A stretch of 64,000 nt of DNA from assembly GCA_002424605.1 (NCBI GenBank), contig DIKQ01000005.1:638913-702912 (forward strand), written 5' to 3'. The DNA is from Cloacimonetes bacterium UBA5614. Its GTDB lineage: Bacteria; Cloacimonadota; Cloacimonadia; Cloacimonadales; Cloacimonadaceae. Shown here in pieces: positions 43,385 to 53,075 of the stretch. Position numbers and translations under genes: made by a program. The notes below the pieces were generated by a model. That model ran no database searches and was not told the origin of the DNA. It worked only from the letters and a program-made list of their open reading frames with translations. Numbering within the stretch: the first letter of the stretch is position 1; each line of letters starts with the position of its first letter.

Positions 43385-44572
43385 TTACTCTATATGGCAC
43401 ACCACACATTTCAGGTATTCGCTTTCAGGACAGGATGCCAGGACGGGATGGTCTGTGTCAGCGCCCCTTGTTTCCAATATCCGCAAAGATTTATCCGCAC
43501 TCAGAGCTGCCCTGTGCAATGCCAGGACAAAATCGTCCCGGCTGATGCGCCCCGAACAGGAGCAGGTGAAGAGCAATCCGCCCGGATTCAGGCATTGCAT
43601 AGCGGTGGCATTGAGCTGCAGATAACCTTTGAGAGCGTTTTGGACAGCGCCTTTGGAGCGGGTCATCTTGGGCGGGTCCAGAATGATGATATCATATTTT
43701 ACCTTTTCTGAAAGGCATCTATCCAGGTATTTGAACATATCGGACTTTACGAACTTTATCTCATCAAAGCCGTTGAGGACGGCATTGCGTCCCGCCAGTT
43801 CCAGAGCGTTGGCGGAAACGTCCACAGCCGTGACTTCGCGGGCACCTGCCTTGGCGGCATGCAGGGCAAAGCCTCCGGTGTAGGTGCAAAGGTCGAGGAC
43901 AGACCTGCCGGCGGCGTATTTCTCCAGAATAGTGCGGTTTGAGCGCTGGTCCAGGTAAAAACCTGTCTTCTGCCCGGTAGCGAGGTTTACCTCGAACCTG
44001 ACCCCGTTTTCGGTGATTATAACGGGTTCTGATGGCTCTTTGCCCGCTGCGATTCCATCCTGCAGTTCCAGACCTTCCTCAGCCAGAATATCGGCTTCCG
44101 TACGGAGAATAATGCCTGAGATTTGGGGTATTTCGCTCAGGACATTGAGAATAGTGTCCTTGTGGCAATAAAGCGCCAGGGAAGTAAACTGCACGCAGAG
44201 GTAACTGCCATAGCGGTCCACAGTGAGCCCCGAAATGCCATCCCCTTCACTGTTGATGAGTCGGCAAGCGCTTTCTGCATCCGCCTTGAATCCCAATACA
44301 TTATACCTTAACGCCACTGCACTACTGACTTTATCGGCAAAGAACCCGGCAGAGGGTATCTCCTTTTCAGTAAAGGCATAGAGACGCACCCTGATCTGGC
44401 TGTGGGGATTGTAAAGTCCATAGGCAATGAAAGCCCCTTTGTCGTCGCAAACCTTCACCCAGTCGCCGGGATTGGGATTGCCTTTTATCTGTTCAATAGC
44501 GCCGGAAAACAGCCAGGGATGGCGGTTGCGGAAAGGGGCGCTGCGGTTTGGCTTCAGAATTACTGTGTGCAT
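43385..44572 (-). CDS. RlmI-type rRNA cytosine-C5 methyltransferase (PUA + SAM domains)
   Basis: A 395-residue COG1092-type enzyme. An N-terminal PUA domain (HPWLFSGAIEQIKGNPNPGDWVKV, then IAYGLYNPHSQIRVRLY) is followed by the Rossmann methyltransferase with GQKTGFYLDQRSNR, VLDLCTYTGGFALHAAKAGAREVTAVD, YDIIILDPPKMTRSKGA (DPPK motif) and LFTCSCSGRI. The Escherichia coli relative RlmI methylates 23S rRNA C1962; the exact target here is not proven. The ATG has GGAT upstream. The AT-rich gene follows 23 bases later. Confidence 0.9.
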   Translation of the reverse strand: MHTVILKPNRSAPFRNRHPWLFSGAIEQIKGNPNPGDWVKVCDDKGAFIAYGLYNPHSQIRVRLYAFTEKEIPSAGFFADKVSSAVALRYNVLGFKADAESACRLINSEGDGISGLTVDRYGSYLCVQFTSLALYCHKDTILNVLSEIPQISGIILRTEADILAEEGLELQDGIAAGKEPSEPVIITENGVRFEVNLATGQKTGFYLDQRSNRTILEKYAAGRSVLDLCTYTGGFALHAAKAGAREVTAVDVSANALELAGRNAVLNGFDEIKFVKSDMFKYLDRCLSEKVKYDIIILDPPKMTRSKGAVQNALKGYLQLNATAMQCLNPGGLLFTCSCSGRISRDDFVLALHRAALSADKSLRILETRGADTDHPVLASCPESEYLKCVVCHIE

Positions 44573-44612
44573 GGTTTTATCCTATGGTTAGCAATAGATG
44601 GGAATCGTTGTT

Positions 44613-46673
44613 TTATCTGGTCCTGACCAATCGGAAACCGACCAGGGGATAACCTGCGGAAGGATTGCCTCTGGCGCGGTAGATTACTTCCAGGGCGCTG
44701 CCTTTTTCGGTGACGGCACTGCCTCCCCGGATGGCTCTCTGCGTGCCGAGGTCCGGTCCCGTGGGATTAAGGTAGGGCATGTTTTTGGGATAATTGACAT
44801 CATGCCAGTCCCAGCACCATTCGCTGACGTTGCCTGTCATGTCGTAAAGCTTGAAGGCATTGGCGGTTTTGGTCTTTACCTGATGCAGGCGCTTGCCGGA
44901 ATTGGCAAAGTACCAGGCAACCCCATCCGGACTATCGGAACCGCTGTAAGGATGAAGCAATTTTGCCCTGGCGGCATATTCCCATTCAGCCTCCGTGGGA
45001 AGCCGGTAGCCGTTTGCCTTGAAGTTGCAGGATACGCTTCGGGAGACTCCGGTGCCGAAGACCTTGTAAGCCGGCGTCAGTCCTTCCGCTTCGCTCCTGG
45101 CATTGCAATAGGTGATGATGTCAAACCAGCTTACGTTATCCGCCGGCAGGTTGTCCCCCGCCGTGCTGTAGTCAGCCGGGTTCATATATTTGTTCCATTC
45201 CGCCTGGGTAAGCTCTGTGGGGGATATGTAAAACCCGCTGAGGGAAGCGTTGACTTTGACGCCAGGTCTCAGAGAGCCATAGGCAAAGGTGTCGCTGCTG
45301 ATGTAAATCATATCTTTGGGCGGAGGCGCTGCGGACTGGGCCTGGGTTTGGGTTTGCGTATGGGTGGTCTGGCTGTCAAAGGTCTCCCTGGGCAAGACAG
45401 GCGGAGGCGGAACCACAATCGTGGGATTAACGGTCTGCTGTACAGGTCCCGGCAAGGCTGATTCCTGCCTGAGCCGGGGCTCCGGTCTGGGTAGTTCCGT
45501 CCGGGTTTTGCGGTAGTTTTCGGTTTTGGGGGGAGCGGTGACTTCCACGGTGTCAGCATTATCGGTCACAAACCCCGTGAACCTGAAGGTTGTCTTTTCC
45601 CGGCTGAAGATGGTATCCAGCAGGTTAGTGCCCAGCATTACAAAGATGAAGGCGGCGATAAAGATTACAGCCAGCCAGAAATAGACGTCCAGACGCCGTT
45701 CCGGCAGCTTGAGCATATGCTCGTCCTTGTATGAGATGCCCGTAGTTTCATAGGCAATATACACGTCATCCGGATTATAGGGTTTCATACCGCTCAGGGC
45801 TTTGGCGAGTTCATCAAACCGGGTAAACCTGGAAAGCATGCCTTTCTGCAGGCAGGCGGAAATGATGTCGTTCACTTCCACCGTGATGCCTGAAATGTAG
45901 TCAAAGCGCCTTTCCGCAATCTTCTGGACAGTGTAAAGCGTCTCAAAGAAGGGTGTAGTGGAAAAGAGCTTTGCCAGCAGAACACCAAAATTGAAGATAT
46001 CGTCCCGCTCATCACTCACGTCATAATTGACCCCTGAAGCTAGGATGACCGGTTTGTTGCCTTCGGTCAGCACGATATTGTTCAGGTTGAGGTAGCGCAC
46101 CGCCAGGCCTGCCTTGCGGATAGTGATGGCAGCATCAGTCAGCTGGCTGACAATTTCCCTGCAGGTTTCTTCCTTCAGTTTATCGGGATTCAGCTCTTTG
46201 ACTGCGGCAAGAGACATTCCTTCAATGTATTCGGAGACTATGAAGGCGGGTTTTCCGCTTTGCTTGATTTCATAAACTTTGGCAAGGTTGGGATGGGAGA
46301 TGGTCTTGACTTTGGACATATTGACGACTGCGCCCAGCATCTTGTCCACATTGGCAAAATAGGAGGGATGGAAGATTTTGAGGGAGCGCCGTTCCTCATT
46401 ACGGATATCGGTTACCAGATAGGTGATGCCGTCATTGTCCTTGCCGATGTTTTTCTCAATCCTGTAATGCTCCTGGAAGATATGTCCCTGCTCCAGGACT
46501 GAATAGGTCCTGTCAGTATTGGAAGCGGGTGTTTTCTGCTTTGAAGCCGGATCCTGCTCTTCGGGCTGTGTCTGCAACTCTGCGGCGGATGCATCTTTTA
46601 TCTTGTATCCGCACTCAGGGCAGAACTTTACTTCTTCCCCGATTTTATTGCCGCAGTTGCTGCAAAAAGGCAT
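44613..46673 (-). CDS. Zinc-ribbon / pseudokinase / FGE-like fusion membrane protein
   Basis: A 686-residue protein. Residues 1-24 are a zinc ribbon (Cys4, Cys7, Cys18, Cys21). About 60-300 is a protein-kinase fold: the ATP-site Lys99 is kept (RRSLKIF), but the HRD loop reads VRYLNLNN (Asp replaced by Tyr194) and DFG reads ASG (212-214), so it is predicted catalytically dead. One membrane segment is at about 330-352, then a Pro/Gln-rich linker. About 452-686 is a sulfatase-modifying-factor/FGE-like domain (YRLPTEAEWEYAARA, NVSEWCWDW, RGGS, VGFRLVR) without the late active-site cysteine pair. Cytoplasmic kinase part and periplasmic FGE-like part suggest a signal-relaying or scaffolding protein. 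Confidence 0.88.
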   Translation of the reverse strand: MPFCSNCGNKIGEEVKFCPECGYKIKDASAAELQTQPEEQDPASKQKTPASNTDRTYSVLEQGHIFQEHYRIEKNIGKDNDGITYLVTDIRNEERRSLKIFHPSYFANVDKMLGAVVNMSKVKTISHPNLAKVYEIKQSGKPAFIVSEYIEGMSLAAVKELNPDKLKEETCREIVSQLTDAAITIRKAGLAVRYLNLNNIVLTEGNKPVILASGVNYDVSDERDDIFNFGVLLAKLFSTTPFFETLYTVQKIAERRFDYISGITVEVNDIISACLQKGMLSRFTRFDELAKALSGMKPYNPDDVYIAYETTGISYKDEHMLKLPERRLDVYFWLAVIFIAAFIFVMLGTNLLDTIFSREKTTFRFTGFVTDNADTVEVTAPPKTENYRKTRTELPRPEPRLRQESALPGPVQQTVNPTIVVPPPPVLPRETFDSQTTHTQTQTQAQSAAPPPKDMIYISSDTFAYGSLRPGVKVNASLSGFYISPTELTQAEWNKYMNPADYSTAGDNLPADNVSWFDIITYCNARSEAEGLTPAYKVFGTGVSRSVSCNFKANGYRLPTEAEWEYAARAKLLHPYSGSDSPDGVAWYFANSGKRLHQVKTKTANAFKLYDMTGNVSEWCWDWHDVNYPKNMPYLNPTGPDLGTQRAIRGGSAVTEKGSALEVIYRARGNPSAGYPLVGFRLVRTR

Positions 46674-46710
46674 TAACTCTCCTGAAATCCGGTTTTATGC
46701 ATTACCGACA

Positions 46711-46778
46711 CCTGCCTGCCACGTGGGGGTATCGGGGAGGATACGAGGAGATTCCCCTCGTTGTCTCCTCGATACTAT
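46711..46778 (+). repeat. Period-11 palindromic element
   Basis: CCTGCCTGCCA, CGTGGGGGTAT, CGGGGAGGATA, CGAGGAGATTC, CCCTCGTTGTC, TCCTCGATACT in 11-base steps. CGAGGAGA (46744-46751) pairs with TCTCCTCG (46764-46771); GTATCGGGGAG (46729-46739) pairs with CTCCTCGATAC (46765-46775) at 10 of 11, so two foldings compete. It lies between ileS and the pseudokinase gene. Confidence 0.8.
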
Positions 46779-46796
46779 TAGGCAAGCCGTCATATT

Positions 46797-49700
46797 TTAC
46801 TGCTTCTGAACGGAAAACCAGACAACCTTTCCATTGATGTCATACTGCTTCAGTTCGGGCGTCTGCGTCTCTGAGCGCTCCAGAACATCAGTAAGTGTCT
46901 CACTCTTAATATAATCGGCAAAACTCTGCATGGCAAGGGAGATATCCTCATCCCCAAACCACTTCACAGCAATCCTGTCCATGATTTCAAAGCCCTGTTC
47001 CTTGCGGGTGAACTGGATTTTGTTGATAAGCTCACGGGCAAAGCCCTCGGTGATGAGCTCCGGGGTCAGGGTGGTATCCAAAGCTACATAGAGCTTGCGG
47101 TTGGACTGGAAAACATAGCCTTCTTTGGGTTTGATGCTTACCTGCAGGTCCTCGGAGGTCAGTTTCAGGGTCTCCCCCTCCACGCTGATTTCAAAGAAAC
47201 CCTTTGTGTTAAAGGATTGCAGCGCCTCTGCTCCGTTGACGGCGGGGAGCAGCGCTCCCAATGCCTTGACGTGTTTGCCGTATTTGGGTCCCATTACCTT
47301 GAAATCCGGCTTCAATTCGTACTGCACAAAGCCGTCATCATCCTTCACATAGCGGATGGCGTGGATGTTTATTTCTTCCTGGATAAGGTCAAACATCCGC
47401 TCTGCCACTGCTTTTACCTTTTCAGGCAGGTAGATGGCGGAGAGCGGCTGGCGCACCTTTATCTGGCATTCGTTGCGGGCTGCCCGTCCCAGAGAAACGA
47501 TGTCTATGATGGTCTGCATCTCGTCTTCCAGTTCCGGATAGATATATTTCTCGTAAGCAAGCGGGAAATCCGTAAGGTGGACGCTTTCTTCGCCGGTGAG
47601 GTTCTGGTAGAGCGCATCGGAAAGATAGGGCGCAAAGGGAGCCATCAGCTTGGAAACCTCCACCATGACCTGGTAAAGGGTCAGGTAGGCGTCAATCTTG
47701 TCCTGAGTCAGTTCCATCGACCAGAAACGGCGGCGCGACCTGCGCACAAACCAGTTGGAAACCTCGTCTATTACGAAGTCCTGGATGGCGCGGACACTGC
47801 GCGTGAAATCAAACTGGGCGTTCCATTCCGTAACTTTCCTGATTAGGGTGTGCAGGCGCGAAACAATCCAGCGGTCTATCTCAGCTGTCTTTTCCCAGCT
47901 GAGCGTGTAATCTGAGACTAAAAAGTTATCGATATTGGCATAGGTGCTGAAAAAGGAATAGACGTTTTTCAGGGTGCCGATGTATTTACTGACCACTTCC
48001 TTGACCTCGTCCACGTTGAAACGGGTCGGCAGCCAGGGAGGGCTTACTTCCAGCAGATACCAGCGGATGGCGTCTGCGCCGTAGGTTGCCATTAGTTCCA
48101 GCGGTTCAACGGCATTTCCCTTGCTTTTGCTCATTTTCTGGCCGTTTTTGTCCAGTATCATATCATTGACCAGGCAGGTCTTGTAACTGGTCTTTCCGGT
48201 CAGCAGAGTGGATATGGTCAGCATTGAGTAAAACCATCCCCTGGTCTGGTCTATGCCTTCGGCAATAAAGTCAGCCGGGAACAGGCCGTTTTCCAGCAAA
48301 TCGGCATTCTCAAAGGGATAGTGCCACTGCGCAAAGGGCATGGAACCGCTGTCAAACCAGCAGTCGATGACCTCAGACGTGCGGTGCATTTTGCCTCCGC
48401 ACTTTTCGCAGGAAAGCACCACATTATCCACGTAAGGCTTGTGCAATTCTATGTCTGCCGGAACGGGACTGCCGTCTTCCAGCTTGCCTTTTTCCCTCAG
48501 CTCTGCAATGGAGCCGATGGAAGTCTGGTGCTCGCAATGGTCGCAAATCCAGATATTGAGCGGAGTGCCCCAGAACCTGTCCCTGGACAACGCCCAGTCC
48601 ACATTGTTTTCCAGCCACTCGCCAAAACGCTTTTCCCCCACAAAGGGCGGATACCAGTCTATCTGCTTGTTTTGCTCTATCAACTGCTGTTTGAACTGGG
48701 TGGTCCTGATATACCAGCTTTCGCGGGCATAGTATATCAACGGGCTGGTGCAGCGCCAGCAGTGAGGATAGCTGTGTTTCACCTGTTCGCGGCGGTAAAG
48801 TATCTCGCGTTCCTTCAAATCCCTGATAATGTCTTTATCGGCGGTTTTGACGAACTGCCCCGCCCAAGTGGTGACCACTTCGCTGAATTTGCCTTCGCCG
48901 TTCACAGGCTGTACAAAAGGCAGGTCATATTTCATGGCAAGGTTAAAGTCGTCCTGCCCGAAAGCCGGCGCAGTATGCACGATGCCGGTGCCGTCTTCCA
49001 TGGTGACATAATCCGCCAGGCCTACGAACCAGGCTTTCTTTTCCGGTTCCACGAAACGGAACAGCGGTTCATAGGTCCGGTGTTCCAGTGTATTGCCGGC
49101 AAACTCTTCTATTGTTTCATACTCGCCATCCAGCTTGCCAAGCAGAGCTTTGGCCAGGATGAGCTTGTAGCCTTTATGATTCACTTTCACATAAGTTTCA
49201 GTGGGGTGCACAGCCAGCGCTACATTGGAGATGAGTGTCCAGGGCGTGGTCGTCCAGACGAGGTAATAGAGGTTTTCCTCGTCGGTTGCCTTGAACCTGA
49301 CATAGACGGAGGGGTCTTCCACATCCTTGTAACCCTGCGCCACTTCATGGCTGGAAAGCGGCGTCCCGCAACTGGGGCAATAGGGCACAATCTTGTAGCC
49401 TTTATAGATGAGCCCGCGCTGGTGGAAGTTATTCAGAATCCACCAGACCGACTCAATATAGTCGTTGCTGAGAGTGATGTAAGGATGGTCCAGGTCAATC
49501 CAATAGCCCATCACCTCGGTCATTTCACGCCAGAGCTTCTCATAGGTGAAGACAGACTCTTTGCATTTTTTGTTAAAGGGTTCCACGCCGTATTCTTCGA
49601 TGCCTTTCTTGTCTTCCAGGCCCAGCAGTTTCTCTACTTCGATTTCCACCGGAAGGCCGTGTGTGTCCCAGCCGGCTTTGCGTTTCACCTGGTAACCCTG

Positions 49701-49922
49701 CATGGTTTTGAGGCGGCAGACGGCGTCCTTGAGCAGGCGCGCTATGACGTGATGGATTCCCGGTTTGCCATTGGCGGTCGGAGGTCCTTCATAAAAGACG
49801 TATTTCGGCTTACCTTCACGGAAGTCTTCGCTTTTCCTGATAATATCGTGCTGATTCCAGTATTCTCTGAGCCGGGCTTCCAGGACTGCCGGGCTTTCTT
49901 TCAGGTCGAGTGGTTTGTACAT
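46797..49922 (-). CDS. ileS: Isoleucyl-tRNA synthetase
   Basis: Class I synthetase that charges tRNA-Ile and edits valine. At 1041 residues it has the length of the eukaryote-like/Bacteroidetes-type IleRS. The HIGH site reads GPPTANGKPGIHHVIA (His57-His58), a known variant of this subgroup; KMSKS is present at residue 596 in QKMSKSKGN. The editing domain motif TTTPWTLISNVAL and the WDTHGLPVEIEVEK segment are present. The zinc-site CEKCGGKMHR lies in the middle. Such enzymes are often less sensitive to mupirocin, by family knowledge. The ATG has AGGAAA upstream. Confidence 0.96.
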   Translation of the reverse strand: MYKPLDLKESPAVLEARLREYWNQHDIIRKSEDFREGKPKYVFYEGPPTANGKPGIHHVIARLLKDAVCRLKTMQGYQVKRKAGWDTHGLPVEIEVEKLLGLEDKKGIEEYGVEPFNKKCKESVFTYEKLWREMTEVMGYWIDLDHPYITLSNDYIESVWWILNNFHQRGLIYKGYKIVPYCPSCGTPLSSHEVAQGYKDVEDPSVYVRFKATDEENLYYLVWTTTPWTLISNVALAVHPTETYVKVNHKGYKLILAKALLGKLDGEYETIEEFAGNTLEHRTYEPLFRFVEPEKKAWFVGLADYVTMEDGTGIVHTAPAFGQDDFNLAMKYDLPFVQPVNGEGKFSEVVTTWAGQFVKTADKDIIRDLKEREILYRREQVKHSYPHCWRCTSPLIYYARESWYIRTTQFKQQLIEQNKQIDWYPPFVGEKRFGEWLENNVDWALSRDRFWGTPLNIWICDHCEHQTSIGSIAELREKGKLEDGSPVPADIELHKPYVDNVVLSCEKCGGKMHRTSEVIDCWFDSGSMPFAQWHYPFENADLLENGLFPADFIAEGIDQTRGWFYSMLTISTLLTGKTSYKTCLVNDMILDKNGQKMSKSKGNAVEPLELMATYGADAIRWYLLEVSPPWLPTRFNVDEVKEVVSKYIGTLKNVYSFFSTYANIDNFLVSDYTLSWEKTAEIDRWIVSRLHTLIRKVTEWNAQFDFTRSVRAIQDFVIDEVSNWFVRRSRRRFWSMELTQDKIDAYLTLYQVMVEVSKLMAPFAPYLSDALYQNLTGEESVHLTDFPLAYEKYIYPELEDEMQTIIDIVSLGRAARNECQIKVRQPLSAIYLPEKVKAVAERMFDLIQEEINIHAIRYVKDDDGFVQYELKPDFKVMGPKYGKHVKALGALLPAVNGAEALQSFNTKGFFEISVEGETLKLTSEDLQVSIKPKEGYVFQSNRKLYVALDTTLTPELITEGFARELINKIQFTRKEQGFEIMDRIAVKWFGDEDISLAMQSFADYIKSETLTDVLERSETQTPELKQYDINGKVVWFSVQKQ

Positions 49923-49946
49923 TCTGTTTCCTGTATTCTAAATTTC

Positions 49947-50306
49947 CTATACTTTCTTGAGGCCGGTGCGTTTCATACCGGGCATAAAGGTCTGCTTGGT
50001 GGGGTTGGGATTCATCTTCTTCAAATCGTGCGGCATGGCTTTGTGCTCGATTTCCTCTTCCTCGACCGGCTTGTCTTCAAACAGCTCGCTGAAGTGTTCT
50101 TTCAGGTCGTCGTGTCCGCTGACATAAGTCTTCCAGTCTTCCATGGCGGGTTCCATATCCACGCATTTGGTGCAGAGGATGAGCAGGTTTTGCTCGTTGA
50201 CGCCAATCCAGCCACGGTCGTAGCAATGGCCGCAGCTCTTTTTCCTGCGGTGCTTGAGCGCTATTTTCCTGGCTTCTTCCAGGTGTTTCTCGTCCAGTAT
50301 AAACAT
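49947..50306 (-). CDS. Small zinc-ribbon-like hypothetical protein
   Basis: A 119-residue protein from ATG 50306, with AAGGAG upstream; a 12-codon longer frame has no ribosome site. Basic N-terminal half with CGHCYDRGWIGV ... LCTKC, a four-Cys treble-clef or zinc-ribbon motif like that of other small FCB-group proteins. The C-terminal half is acidic, then basic (MKRTGLKKV). Possibly nucleic-acid binding. It ends 24 bases before ileS on the same strand. Confidence 0.7.
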   Translation of the reverse strand: MFILDEKHLEEARKIALKHRRKKSCGHCYDRGWIGVNEQNLLILCTKCVDMEPAMEDWKTYVSGHDDLKEHFSELFEDKPVEEEEIEHKAMPHDLKKMNPNPTKQTFMPGMKRTGLKKV

Positions 50307-50449
50307 AGCATTTCTCCTTAGTTTAAAGGGTTTGGCAGTCATATAACTGCATGGTTATCCAGAATTTGTCATTAATTCTGACCCGTTGATTCTGAAAAGG
50401 ATTTTTTTCCTTATCCCGGTTCAACTAACCTGTCGGCAGTGGTTTAACG

Positions 50450-51001
50450 CTATTTCCTGGCTTTGCCTTTGGGGGCTGGTTTCATCGGAATTTCCGCTTG
50501 TTTTTCCACTTTTTGGACCTTGGCTTTGGGTTTTGCCTCAGGTTGGGGCTGCGGTTTTGGTTCCGGCTTTGTTTCCGGTTTGGGTGGTTCCTCTGTCTCC
50601 TGCTTGTAGGAAACGGGGGTAATGTTTACTCTTTTCATCTCGACCCTGATGACGGGTTCCAGCTTGTGTGAGACCACATAAAGGGTCTTGCTGCGTGCCA
50701 GGGCAAGCTTGTCCTCGATGGACAGGGCTTCGATTTCTTTCATGTCCGCAACGCGTTCGACCATGCCTGTTTTCTGGTCCACGATTTGCACAAAGGTCTG
50801 TTTTTCAGCCATGAAGATAACCTCCATTTGATATTTATCAGGGAATTTTTCTACTATTTTGGTGACAAAGCTGATGTATTCAGAGGTATTGTAGCGATAA
50901 TACATGCGAAAGGCCCTGCACCGCTCTATGCGCGGACAGATGGCGCATAGCTGGGGTGTGATGACCTTAAACCGCTTGATTTCGCAATGGAAGATTTTCA
51001 T
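50450..51001 (-). CDS. Hypothetical protein with Cys cluster and P/K/E-rich tail
   Basis: A 183-residue protein. The N-terminus has a Cys pattern HCEIKRFKV..QLCAICPRIERC that may bind metal. After about residue 64 follows a compact region (FVQIVDQKTGMVERVADMKEIEAL), then a low-complexity tail of alternating P, K, E and Q ending PAPKGKARK. A second start, ATG 50812, has a much better ribosome site (GGAGG) and would give a 120-residue protein without the Cys part. I keep the longer form because the Cys spacing looks selected. No family recognised. Confidence 0.6.
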   Translation of the reverse strand: MKIFHCEIKRFKVITPQLCAICPRIERCRAFRMYYRYNTSEYISFVTKIVEKFPDKYQMEVIFMAEKQTFVQIVDQKTGMVERVADMKEIEALSIEDKLALARSKTLYVVSHKLEPVIRVEMKRVNITPVSYKQETEEPPKPETKPEPKPQPQPEAKPKAKVQKVEKQAEIPMKPAPKGKARK

Positions 51002-51136
51002 ATCTTTCTGGGATACCGCCGTTTCAATACTTTACTTTAGGTCAGTTATTCTCGGAAAAGCCTTTTGTCAATGTAAATATAGATGTTTTATGGGGATAAA
51101 TAAGATAAGTTAGAGATGATAACTTTGCTTTTTTTG

Positions 51137-52441
51137 CTAATTTGTTAATGTAAACTCTACTGGAATAATTACTGATGTGTCCACTGGCTTGCCGTCAGCT
51201 CTTCCAGGCTTGAATTTCCACTTTTTGACAGCATTAATGGCTGCTTCGTCAAGTCCATCTGACAATGATTTTTTTATTGTTATTTTTCTTATCTCACCAT
51301 CGTTAAATATATTAACTTCCAGAACAACTACACCTTGAATCCCTGTTCTTAATAGCTCACGAGGGTATTCCGGAGGAACAGGATTGATTGGTTCAGGGGG
51401 ATCACAATATTCACATTTGTCCGTGGATGGATTGAACACCCTGTCTTTAGTATGTTCATTAATCCAGACTTTGTAAACTTCTTTCTTAACTTTTTTAACA
51501 TCTTTTTTTAGCACTACTGATATTTTGGCAGTTGCATCATCCGGGAGTCCATTATCAGTACTTTTTCCGCCCATTGCCTGTTCCAAAACAAATCCTACTG
51601 TTATATCAGCTGAAGTATCTATAGGTTTTCCATTTCTTGTTCCAGGCTCGAACTTCCATCCTTTTATTGTATCTAAGGCAATTTTAGACAAACCTCCCAT
51701 TCCGGATTTTATAGGTCTTACATAAACAATTTTATGAATTACACCATCCTTATATACATCGATTACGAATTTAACACCATCCTCAATTTTACGCTTTGTC
51801 AGGGAATCAGGATATGGAATAAAGTATTTTTTGACTGAATTATTTACAATCGGTTGAGGCGGTATATCATTGTATTGGTAATCAAACTCTCTACCCTTTG
51901 TATCTGGATTAATCCAATCATTAAACTCTTTATCCTGTTTAGGAAGTGTGAACTCTATGGGAATAATAACACTTGTGTCAATAGGTTTCCCTCCTGACTT
52001 TCCAGGTTGGAATTTCCACTGCTTTACTGCATTTATGGCTGCTTCGTTCAATCCACCAGGTCCTGCCATCAGGGATTTTATTACTTTAATTTGTCCTATA
52101 GTTCCATCCGCATAAACGTAAACTTCCAGAACCACAATTCCCTCGATACCTAATTTTTTGGCAGATTCAGGATATTCGGGAACAATGGGATTTATCGGTT
52201 CAGGTGGGTCTTCATAAGGTATATAATTAAAAGGTTTATCAGAATACATCATTTTTGGGGGTGAAGTTTCGAAAATACCAGATCCAATCATGGAACTAAG
52301 GATTTCTTCTATCTCTGCCGTAGTGATTTCTGTGTCGGTAGAATCCATGCAGACAATGTTTTCTGATTTATTACCGCCATGCGCAAAGCATATCCCTATG
52401 GCTGCAATTCCCAGCAAAATTGCCAGTATCAGTTGTTTCAT
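51137..52441 (-). CDS. Secreted protein with three tandem TonB C-terminal domains
   Basis: A 434-residue protein with a signal peptide (about 1-20, ending CFAHGG) and a linker with EIEEILSSMIGSG. Then come three TonB-C-type domains at about 76-163, 192-285 and 345-432. Domains 1 and 3 share PEPINPxxPEYP, GIxGxVVLEV, LxEAAINAVKxWKFxPG and KPxDTSVIIPxEFTL; domain 2 is diverged. TonB normally has one such domain after a membrane anchor and links ExbBD to outer-membrane receptors. Here there is no anchor beyond the signal peptide and the domain is triplicated, so receptor binding without energy transfer, or a structural role, is possible. AT-rich. Confidence 0.88.
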   Translation of the reverse strand: MKQLILAILLGIAAIGICFAHGGNKSENIVCMDSTDTEITTAEIEEILSSMIGSGIFETSPPKMMYSDKPFNYIPYEDPPEPINPIVPEYPESAKKLGIEGIVVLEVYVYADGTIGQIKVIKSLMAGPGGLNEAAINAVKQWKFQPGKSGGKPIDTSVIIPIEFTLPKQDKEFNDWINPDTKGREFDYQYNDIPPQPIVNNSVKKYFIPYPDSLTKRKIEDGVKFVIDVYKDGVIHKIVYVRPIKSGMGGLSKIALDTIKGWKFEPGTRNGKPIDTSADITVGFVLEQAMGGKSTDNGLPDDATAKISVVLKKDVKKVKKEVYKVWINEHTKDRVFNPSTDKCEYCDPPEPINPVPPEYPRELLRTGIQGVVVLEVNIFNDGEIRKITIKKSLSDGLDEAAINAVKKWKFKPGRADGKPVDTSVIIPVEFTLTN

Positions 52442-52486
52442 CCGAGCCCCCTTTCGGTTTATCTGACTCTATGTATCACTCTGGAT

Positions 52487-53050
52487 TCACAAAAACAATT
52501 CTGTCAAGGACTTCCTTTCCTGTATCTGCGCTTCCCTGCCCTGGTTGAACTCTGAAAGGACAGAGGGGTCGCCCAGGTAGCCAACCGTCACCATGGTCAG
52601 GGGTTCCACAGTTTCCGGGATGGTAAACAGCTCTCTCGCCTTGCTGGCGGAAAAGCCTGCCATATTGTGGACATACAGGCCCATAGTGCTTGCCTGGGTT
52701 GTCAGGTTACCGATTGCCAGCCCCATATCGTGCTTTGCCCATTTGTTTGTCTTGCCGTTGGCAAACAGCGTTTCCACCAGCGTCAGCATCAGCAGGGGAG
52801 CGGTCTTTGCCCATTCCTGGTTGCCGGGTGCCAAACACTCAAATAGCTTATTGTATTTTTCAGAACCGTCCTTGAGCGACCAGATGAACCGCCACGGTTG
52901 CTCGTTGTTGCAGGAAGCAGCCCAGCGGGCAGCTTCAAATAGTGTCATCACCTGCTCTTCAGTAAGCATTTTATCCGCAAACGCCCGGGAGCTCCAGCGC
53001 TGCTGCAGCAGTTCGTCTATGGGATGGTCAAACTTTGGTCTCTGTTTCAT
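52487..53050 (-). CDS. Nitroreductase-family protein
   Basis: A 187-residue FMN-dependent oxidoreductase-type protein. Family marks are LLQQRWSSRAFADKMLTEEQVMTLFEAARWAASCNNEQPWRFIW (SSR FMN-phosphate site and the NxQPW motif), HDMGLAIGNLTTQASTMGLYVHNMAGF, and VTVGYLGD. Substrates could be nitroaromatics, quinones or flavins; not determinable. Ribosome site AAAGGAT. Same strand as its neighbours, with gaps of 26-45 bases. Confidence 0.88.
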   Translation of the reverse strand: MKQRPKFDHPIDELLQQRWSSRAFADKMLTEEQVMTLFEAARWAASCNNEQPWRFIWSLKDGSEKYNKLFECLAPGNQEWAKTAPLLMLTLVETLFANGKTNKWAKHDMGLAIGNLTTQASTMGLYVHNMAGFSASKARELFTIPETVEPLTMVTVGYLGDPSVLSEFNQGREAQIQERKSLTELFL

Positions 53051-53075
53051 AATGTATCCTTTGGGATGAGCGGTT

